NCBI GenBank assembly: GCA_020636255.1
Contig: JACJYE010000001.1
Coordinates: forward strand, 735,501-799,500
Direction of reading: 5' to 3'
From: Lewinellaceae bacterium
Lineage (GTDB): Bacteria > Bacteroidota > Bacteroidia > Chitinophagales > Saprospiraceae
DNA length: 64,000 nt
Below, one piece after another: positions 60,551 to 64,000 of this stretch (position 1 is its first letter; every line of letters starts with the position of its first letter). The translations under genes and the position numbers were made by a program. The notes under the pieces are model-generated. The model had not been told where the DNA came from, did no database searches, and saw nothing but the letters and a program-made list of their open reading frames with translations.

Positions 60551-62392
60551 TTATTCAACGGTAACTGACTTGGCAAGGTTTCGAGGCTGGTCGACATTGC
60601 AGCCCCGCATTACGGCGATGTAATAGGAGAGCAACTGCAGTGGGATCACGGAGAGCAGCGGAGTAAGGGGTTCTTCCGTATCCGGAATGCGGATGGCGAA
60701 ATCCGCCATCTCACTGATGGCCTTATCCCTTTCCGTCACCACAGCGATGACCATGCCTTTTCTGGCCTTTACTTCCTGGATGTTACTGGCGATTTTGTCG
60801 TAAGCGCTCTTGTTGGTGGCAATGACGATGACGGGCATTTGTTCGTCAATAAGTGCGATCGGGCCATGTTTCATCTCTGCGGCGGGATAACCTTCGGCGT
60901 GAATGTAGGAAATCTCCTTTAACTTCAGGGCTCCCTCCAGCGCTACAGGAAAGTTGCACCCTCTTCCTAAATAGAGGGCGTTGTGCCTGTCCTTTATTTC
61001 CCGTGCAATATACTTAATCTCTGCATCGTATTCCAACACCTTCTCTACTTTATTAGGGATATTGGCCAGTTCAGCGACCAGCCTATGGAAATAATCGGGG
61101 TTGATGGTGCCTTTCTTTTTCGCCAGGACGAGGGCCAGCATGGTGAGCAGGGCGACCTGCCCGGTGAAGGCCTTTGTTGAGGCAACCCCGATCTCCGGGC
61201 CTGCGTGGATGTAGGCTCCGGCATCGGTAAGGCGGGCGATGGAAGAGCCTACCACATTGACGATTCCCAGGGCTGTGGCCCCTTTTTCCTTGGCCAGCTC
61301 CAGTGCCGCCAGTGTATCTGCCGTTTCACCTGACTGGGATATGGCAATGACCACATCTTCATCGGTGATGATGGGGTTGCGGTAGCGGAATTCCGAAGCG
61401 TATTCCACCTCGACCTGGATGCGTGCCAGGTCTTCGATCAGGTACTCGCCGATCAGGCCCGAATGCCAAGATGTGCCGCAAGCCACGATAATGATGCGCC
61501 GGGCCTGGCAGATCTTATCGATGTGATTGCCCAGCCCGCCCAGGCGCACCAGGTTTTCCTCCACATTGATCCGGCCGCGCATACTATCGGCAATGGTCGT
61601 GGGTTGTTCGTATATCTCTTTGAGCATGAAATAATCGAAGCCGCTTTTTTCGAGGCTCTCCAGTTCCATGTCCAGTTCGTGGATGAACGGCGTCTGGACC
61701 TCGTTTTGTATGGTCTTGACCTTCATGCCATCGTGGAGCGAGACCACGGCTATTTCTTCATCATTGAGGTAGACGACTTTCCGGGTGTGTTCAATGATGG
61801 GTGTGGCGTCGGAAGCCAGGAAAAACTCCTGTTTGCCGATTCCGATGACGAGCGGGCTGGCTTTGCGCGCAGCGACCAGCTTTCCGGGCTCGTCCTGGCT
61901 GATCACGACGATCGCATAGGCGCCGACCACCCGCTTCAGGGCGATCCGGACGGCTTCTTCCAGCGGCAGCTGCCCCCGGTTTTGGACCTCTTCGATCAGG
62001 TGGGCCAGCACTTCGGTATCCGTATCGCTTTGGAAGTGGTGGCCTTCTTTTTCCAGTGCCGCTTTCAACAGGGCATAGTTCTCTATGATGCCGTTGTGCA
62101 CCAACGCCAGCTTGCCGTTTCCGGATAGATGAGGATGGGCGTTGATATCGTTGGGGATGCCGTGGGTTGCCCAACGGGTATGCCCTATACCGGCCTTGCC
62201 CAGCGGGGGCGTGCTATGTATAAAATCTTCCAGTTCCTGGACCTTGCCTTTGCGTTTGTATGCTTTCAACCCTTCGCCATTGAGCACGGCGATTCCGGCG
62301 CTGTCATAGCCCCGGTATTCCAGCCGTTTCAGGCCTTTGATGAGCAGAGGATACGCTTCCTGAGAGCCGAGATAAGCAACGATGCCACACAT
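60551..62392 (-). CDS. glmS: Glutamine--fructose-6-phosphate aminotransferase
   Basis: 613 aa, standard length. GlmS makes glucosamine-6-phosphate from fructose-6-phosphate and glutamine, the entry to UDP-GlcNAc. Class II amidotransferase domain starting at Cys2 ('MCGIVAYLGSQ'), 'RLEYRGYDSAGIAV', 'GIGHTRWATHG', then two SIS domains ('VACGTSWHSGLIGEYLIEDL'; 'LYLGRGCNFPVALEGALKLK') and the closing 'NLAKSVTVE'. It feeds murA two genes downstream. No riboswitch or ribozyme-like element was seen in the 57 bp upstream. Confidence 0.97.
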   Translation of the reverse strand: MCGIVAYLGSQEAYPLLIKGLKRLEYRGYDSAGIAVLNGEGLKAYKRKGKVQELEDFIHSTPPLGKAGIGHTRWATHGIPNDINAHPHLSGNGKLALVHNGIIENYALLKAALEKEGHHFQSDTDTEVLAHLIEEVQNRGQLPLEEAVRIALKRVVGAYAIVVISQDEPGKLVAARKASPLVIGIGKQEFFLASDATPIIEHTRKVVYLNDEEIAVVSLHDGMKVKTIQNEVQTPFIHELDMELESLEKSGFDYFMLKEIYEQPTTIADSMRGRINVEENLVRLGGLGNHIDKICQARRIIIVACGTSWHSGLIGEYLIEDLARIQVEVEYASEFRYRNPIITDEDVVIAISQSGETADTLAALELAKEKGATALGIVNVVGSSIARLTDAGAYIHAGPEIGVASTKAFTGQVALLTMLALVLAKKKGTINPDYFHRLVAELANIPNKVEKVLEYDAEIKYIAREIKDRHNALYLGRGCNFPVALEGALKLKEISYIHAEGYPAAEMKHGPIALIDEQMPVIVIATNKSAYDKIASNIQEVKARKGMVIAVVTERDKAISEMADFAIRIPDTEEPLTPLLSVIPLQLLSYYIAVMRGCNVDQPRNLAKSVTVE

Positions 62393-62449
62393 TTCCTACG
62401 GGTTTTAAGTTGAGAGAATATAGGTTGTCTTATGCCGGCCCCCCTACTG

Positions 62450-63799
62450 TCACAAACGGGTGAAGGCCAGCTTTAGTTTTATGGCATACTGCGGGTGTTT
62501 TGCGCCATATAGGGCTACCCGTGAGGCCCTTTCTCCTTTGAGGTAGGGCGTGATGTAAAGGGTATTGCCCACGGTTCCGTCGAGGACGTTCTGGAAATGG
62601 GCCGATAGGTTCATGCGATATACCATCGGGCCCCCATCGCTCCCTTCGAGGGGCGCTCCGCCGAATACGTCAGAAAGGGAAAGCCCCCGTGACAGTACGA
62701 TCTCGATGTCGTCGATCGCAACGATCTCACCGTCGCTGTTCGGCGCCGTGAGTATCAGCTGGACTATTGGCGGGTAGGCATCGGGGTCGTCCCCGTCGAG
62801 GCTGGCCACGTAAAATTCCAGTTCAGCCTTATTGACGGCCAGCCCGCTGAGGTTCTGTACGTTGGGGATCTCGAGTTTGACATCGAGCCCCGACATGCCC
62901 TGTACGAAGAGCAGGCTGTCACCCATATTTGGATTATCGATGAAAGGCGCCGCTTTGGAGCCGGAGTAATCGTGCTCATACCGTGTGTACCGCACCGTCG
63001 GGGTAGGGTCGAAATCATAGAGGAAGCGGCGGGCGGCGCCAGAAGTATCGCGGTAGAAGAGGTAGATACCCGCTCTGGAGGACGTGAGGTCGAAGCCCAG
63101 CAGGCCTTTGTTGTTGTCGGTTGAAGGCTGCAGCTTGATGCCTTTGAACGCCTCGAAGAAGAGGCTGTCGCTGCGATAGATGGACGTATCCAGGCTTACC
63201 AGTTCCCTGGCGAGGTTGGTGTCGAGCGGGACGCGGAAAAAGGCGAAGTTCAGCGTATCCGGGTCGGTGCCTTCGTAGTCTATGAATTCGAGGCTGTCGA
63301 GGCTGGGCGTAGTGGTGATACTACCCAGGGCTATAGGGTTAACGGCGATGTCTTTGTTGGAGTAATACTCCTCATTTTCGTCCAGCGTTTCTTCAAGCCG
63401 CATGACATCCATGCCGAAGAGTTCGTCGTCGATGGGGCCGTAGTTGCCGTCTTCATAGTAGGGAAGGATCAGAACGATGGAGTCGATCGTGATATCCCCA
63501 AAAACGGGCGACCGGCTTTCCGGGTAAACCTGGGCAAAGATACTGGCGGTCGTTTTCCCGAAAACGGGGTCGTTGAAGGTGCCGAAAAGGTAGTTGCTCA
63601 GCTGGCTGGACGTAAAGGGCGAATACGTCCGGATGGAGTCGTTGGAAATCGTGCTTGCCCGGATAGAGAGGGTGTCGGTGAAGTCCACATCGGCCTTATC
63701 CTGGCCCAGCAGGCTGCCACCGGCCAGTATGGGGTCGGCGCAGGAGGCCAGCAGGAGCGAAAAGGCCAGCGCGGGAAAAAGAGCAGCGGATAATTTCAT
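62450..63799 (-). CDS. DUF4270 family lipoprotein
   Basis: 449 aa. Lipoprotein signal MKLSAALFPALAFSLLLASC (lipobox LASC, Cys20). Matches DUF4270 of Bacteroidota: 'FTDTLSIRASTISNDSIRTY', 'QLSNYLFGTFNDPVFGKTTA', 'DSIVLILPYYEDGNYGP', and a C-terminal half with 'YRMNLSAHFQNVLDG'. An outer-membrane-anchored beta-rich protein of unknown role. It is 57 bp upstream of glmS on the same strand and may be in the operon. Confidence 0.85.
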   Translation of the reverse strand: MKLSAALFPALAFSLLLASCADPILAGGSLLGQDKADVDFTDTLSIRASTISNDSIRTYSPFTSSQLSNYLFGTFNDPVFGKTTASIFAQVYPESRSPVFGDITIDSIVLILPYYEDGNYGPIDDELFGMDVMRLEETLDENEEYYSNKDIAVNPIALGSITTTPSLDSLEFIDYEGTDPDTLNFAFFRVPLDTNLARELVSLDTSIYRSDSLFFEAFKGIKLQPSTDNNKGLLGFDLTSSRAGIYLFYRDTSGAARRFLYDFDPTPTVRYTRYEHDYSGSKAAPFIDNPNMGDSLLFVQGMSGLDVKLEIPNVQNLSGLAVNKAELEFYVASLDGDDPDAYPPIVQLILTAPNSDGEIVAIDDIEIVLSRGLSLSDVFGGAPLEGSDGGPMVYRMNLSAHFQNVLDGTVGNTLYITPYLKGERASRVALYGAKHPQYAIKLKLAFTRL

Positions 63800-63948
63800 A
63801 GATATTGTTCTTTATTAGCCATTGATTCGGAAAAACCCTGCAATATTACCACAACCGGACGATCTTTCCCAATGGAAAGGCATTGCAGGAAGTTTCACCT
63901 GGCGCCAGGCGCCGGTGCGAAACGTTTTTCAAACCAATGGGGAGAAAA

Positions 63949-63994
63949 CACCCCGGCCCGTTGCTAGGGGGTAACTCGTTTGCGGGCCGGGGTG
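63949..63994 (-). terminator. Hairpin at the right edge of the window
   Basis: CACCCCGGCCCG (63949-63960) pairs exactly with 63983-63994, with a 22-nt loop. On the minus strand the sequence after it is T-rich, so it may end a gene that starts beyond the right edge. Confidence 0.5.
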
Positions 63995-64000
63995 CGCCCG

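Noticed and set aside
62393..62449. glmS ribozyme or amino-sugar riboswitch
   Set aside because: Only 57 bp lie between DUF4270 and glmS and no ribozyme-like core is visible; the glmS ribozyme is typical of Firmicutes.
63898..63919. CACCTGGCGCCAGGCGCCGGTG palindrome near the right edge
   Set aside because: The arms meet with almost no loop, so it is not a plausible hairpin; no repeat copy was found.
1..64000. tRNA, rRNA, CRISPR arrays and insertion sequences
   Set aside because: None was seen on reading both strands: no cloverleaf with a CCA-type end, no 16S/23S-like stretch, no direct-repeat array, no transposase frame.

Overview
The window is chromosomal DNA from a member of the phylum Bacteroidota, most likely a Saprospiria-type (Lewinella/Phaeodactylibacter-like) marine or sludge bacterium. 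The evidence is: TAnnTTTG promoter boxes with TTG 19-23 nt upstream; three secreted proteins with type IX secretion (T9SS) C-terminal sorting domains plus the T9SS component PorZ; BshA of bacillithiol synthesis; a set of Bacteroidota-restricted families (DUF4294, DUF5686, DUF2851, DUF4290, DUF4286, DUF4270); and a very long CHAT/STAND/WD40 protein of the kind expanded in Saprospiria. The genus-level guess is inference. No rRNA, tRNA, CRISPR array or insertion sequence was seen.

Layout. 1-4.9 kb: two amidohydrolase-family genes (the first cut by the window edge) and a DUF4294 protein, ending in a long hairpin. 4.9-11.8 kb (minus): cysS, then mutL - rhomboid - rhomboid - EEP phosphatase/nuclease. 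12.0-14.6 kb: a DUF5686 outer-membrane protein. 14.7-19.8 kb (minus): a two-gene accessory module, a 1376-aa CHAT protease - nSTAND1 NTPase - transmembrane - 14-WD40 protein followed 21 bp later by an unrecognised 266-aa protein. 20.1-23.2 kb: a long PurF-like amidotransferase and an aminotransferase. 23.3-26.3 kb: two T9SS cargo proteins. 26.6-29.5 kb: an FAD oxidoreductase with a polytopic Fe-S membrane protein. 29.7-33.9 kb (minus): lpxK - acyltransferase - GT2 glycosyltransferase - ECF sigma factor. 33.9-36 kb: a MurU-like nucleotidyltransferase and DUF2851. 36.1-41 kb (minus): the cell-shape operon mreB-mreC-mreD-mrdA, followed by folA. 41.3-45 kb: an M16 peptidase homologue without its zinc motif, dnaN, a lipoprotein, nadD. 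45.2-51.8 kb: porZ, bshA, and a large T9SS adhesin-like protein. 52-58.2 kb (plus): a MerR/B12-fold regulator, a flippase-like membrane protein, rfaE2, a Nif3-like protein, a zinc-ribbon coiled coil and a TPR protein. 58.2-63.8 kb (minus): DUF4270 lipoprotein, glmS - DUF4290 - murA - DUF4286.

How the genes work together. Most of the window is housekeeping for the envelope: amino-sugar and peptidoglycan precursors (glmS, murA, a MurU-like enzyme), wall elongation (mreBCD, PBP2), lipid A and heptose (lpxK, rfaE2), and T9SS delivery (porZ and its cargo). The exception is the CHAT-STAND-WD40 module. In one chain it has a caspase-like protease, a STAND switch, a membrane anchor and two predicted seven-bladed propellers, encoded next to a small protein that could be its target or effector. 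Base composition changes sharply inside the long gene (about 63-67% G+C in sampled lines of the protease/NTPase half, about 40-52% in the WD40 half). This is the best candidate for an undescribed system, probably a defence or regulated-cell-death device; that function is inference.
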